Below are positions 6,829 to 7,542 of a stretch of 7,542 bases of DNA, piece after piece; the stretch's first letter is position 1; each line of letters opens with the position of its first letter. Source of the stretch: Ruminococcaceae bacterium UBA1425 (GTDB lineage: Bacteria > Bacillota > Clostridia > Oscillospirales > Acutalibacteraceae); the NCBI GenBank assembly GCA_002329365.1, contig DCUB01000053.1, positions 24,388 through 31,929 of the forward strand. Direction: 5' to 3'. A model generated the notes under the pieces. The model was not told the origin of the DNA and made no database searches. It saw only the letters and a program-made list of their open reading frames with translations. The translations under genes and the position numbers were made by a program.

Positions 6829-7464
6829 CTAAAAGTCAAAAAAGCCCGAAAATACGGAAAAGAAAAAAGTTTCCACCAGCGCCCCTATCGCGGTTATAAT
6901 GCAGAAAAGTAAAAACCTTACGCTGTAAAACTTAAAGCTGTTCTCCCCTTCAAGCTTTTTGTTCATAATCATCAGCAGCATTTCTTTTGACATCAGCGTG
7001 CCTTCGTTACATGCCATAATCATTACAATCACATAAAACACAATTCCTGGAAACAATATAAGCATGCTGTACCCTACGCCCTTTATAAGATACGCGTTGT
7101 AAAGATAGCCGTTGATAAGTCCTAACCCTAAACCGCGAATCAAAGGCACGGCGTATATAACCGGAGTTCCGACGGCGCACAGACCGGCGCAGTATATAAT
7201 AACAAGATATGAAAAGGCGTTTATAAATGAATTGCAGAAGTTGATTGCCATCGGCTGCTGCATTCTGACTTCGCGGTAATTGTTAAATATCGTCAGCAGC
7301 TTTACAACAAGAGTTGCCGAATTTGCTTTTACCGCGCCTGCGCCTATCAGCATACCTATCGCAAAAATTCCAGTAAAGATTAAGACGCGTTTGCTTTCAA
7401 TCAACGTTAAGATAATTCCGCCGCCGTTTATTTTTTTCGTCCGGCTTTTTATTACTTTGTACAT
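6829..7464 (-). CDS. spoIIM: Stage II sporulation protein M (SpoIIM) family membrane protein
   Basis: This 211-residue protein is close in length to B. subtilis SpoIIM (about 214) and has five likely membrane segments at about 27-46, 80-98, 100-120, 131-152 and 182-205. Family hallmarks by eye are FTGIFAIGMLIGAGA in the first segment, NSFINAF before the second, the GTPVIYAVPLIRGLGLG block at 99-115, LFPGIVFYV in the fourth and a GALVETFFFSVFSGF end. In endospore formers SpoIIM belongs to the DMP complex (SpoIID, SpoIIM, SpoIIP), which remodels septal peptidoglycan during engulfment of the forespore; SpoIIM is its membrane scaffold in the mother cell. I chose ATG at 7464; AAAGGA (minus strand, 7481-7476) lies 11 bases before it. 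A TTG two codons upstream at 7470 has tighter spacing and is the alternative. The gene converges on the recombinase gene. Identity rests on pattern and length, not on an alignment. Confidence 0.8.
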   Translation of the reverse strand: MYKVIKSRTKKINGGGIILTLIESKRVLIFTGIFAIGMLIGAGAVKANSATLVVKLLTIFNNYREVRMQQPMAINFCNSFINAFSYLVIIYCAGLCAVGTPVIYAVPLIRGLGLGLINGYLYNAYLIKGVGYSMLILFPGIVFYVIVMIMACNEGTLMSKEMLLMIMNKKLEGENSFKFYSVRFLLFCIITAIGALVETFFFSVFSGFFDF

Positions 7465-7487
7465 ATGCAAATCATTCCTTTCACAAA

Positions 7488-7516
7488 AGGATATGCATGC
7501 CGAACAAGCTTTATGA
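7488..7516 (-). promoter_or_regulatory. Candidate SigE-type (mother-cell) promoter upstream of spoIIM
   Basis: On the minus strand, TCATAAA (7516-7510) fits the -35 pattern of B. subtilis sigma-E promoters. After a 14-base spacer comes CATATCCT (7495-7488), which keeps the CATA core and final T of the -10 consensus CATACAAT but differs at three positions. SpoIIM is known to be sigma-E dependent in B. subtilis. A transcript from here would begin very near the Shine-Dalgarno at 7481-7476, leaving almost no leader, which weakens the call. Confidence 0.3.
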
Positions 7517-7542
7517 CCTAATCGAGTAGGATGCTACCCATT

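Noticed and set aside
7280..7516. 78-codon plus-strand frame over the spoIIM start
   Set aside because: It is antisense to the first SpoIIM membrane segment and its upstream region; the protein has no coherent features.
1..7542. tRNA or rRNA genes, CRISPR array, insertion sequence, riboswitch
   Set aside because: No cloverleaf, spaced repeat array, transposase or aptamer-like core could be recognised by eye on either strand.

Overview
This 7.5 kb window looks like ordinary chromosome from a Gram-positive, probably anaerobic and spore-forming member of the Clostridia. The evidence is a SpoIIM-type sporulation membrane protein, an aldo/keto reductase carrying an eight-cysteine ferredoxin tail of a kind common in anaerobes, AAGGAG-type ribosome binding sites, one TTG start, and middling GC content with mixed codon use. 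I would guess a Ruminococcaceae/Oscillospiraceae-like gut or rumen organism, but no rRNA gene or other taxonomic marker is present to fix this.

Layout. Bases 1-5695 hold four tightly packed plus-strand genes, probably one transcription unit: the 3' part of a DnaC/DnaI-like AAA+ helicase loader (cut by the left edge), the full RNA-binding transcription accessory protein Tex, an aldo/keto reductase with two [4Fe-4S] motifs, and a cytoplasmic family 2 glycoside hydrolase. The gaps are 11, 4 and 10 bases. The run closes with a well-formed Shine-Dalgarno plus GTG that leads only to a three-codon reading frame, possibly the trace of a lost fifth gene. Bases 5696-5831 are non-coding and hold a perfect 12-bp inverted repeat with a 6-base centre, inside weaker outer arms. 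Bases 5832-6821 encode a complete XerC/XerD-type tyrosine recombinase. Facing it, with 7 bases between the stop codons, is spoIIM on the minus strand (stop at 6829). The last 70 bases or so are the spoIIM upstream region, with a possible sporulation-sigma promoter.

How the genes fit together. The first run mixes information processing (helicase loading, Tex) with carbon and redox metabolism (reductase, glycosidase); nothing shows that they share a pathway beyond probable co-transcription. The Xer recombinase and SpoIIM recall the B. subtilis chromosome, where xerD (ripX) and spoIIM lie close together, so the recombinase is better read as a chromosomal Xer protein than as a phage integrase.

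The most interesting item is the palindrome just upstream of the recombinase. Its 11-6-11 core has the geometry of a Xer dif site and resembles the B. subtilis dif arms at 15 of 22 positions, and it lacks the T-tract expected of an intrinsic terminator. It may be the recombinase's own target, but it could equally be a dispersed palindromic repeat. I see no clear new defence, mobile or RNA system here; most of the window is conserved housekeeping or metabolic sequence.
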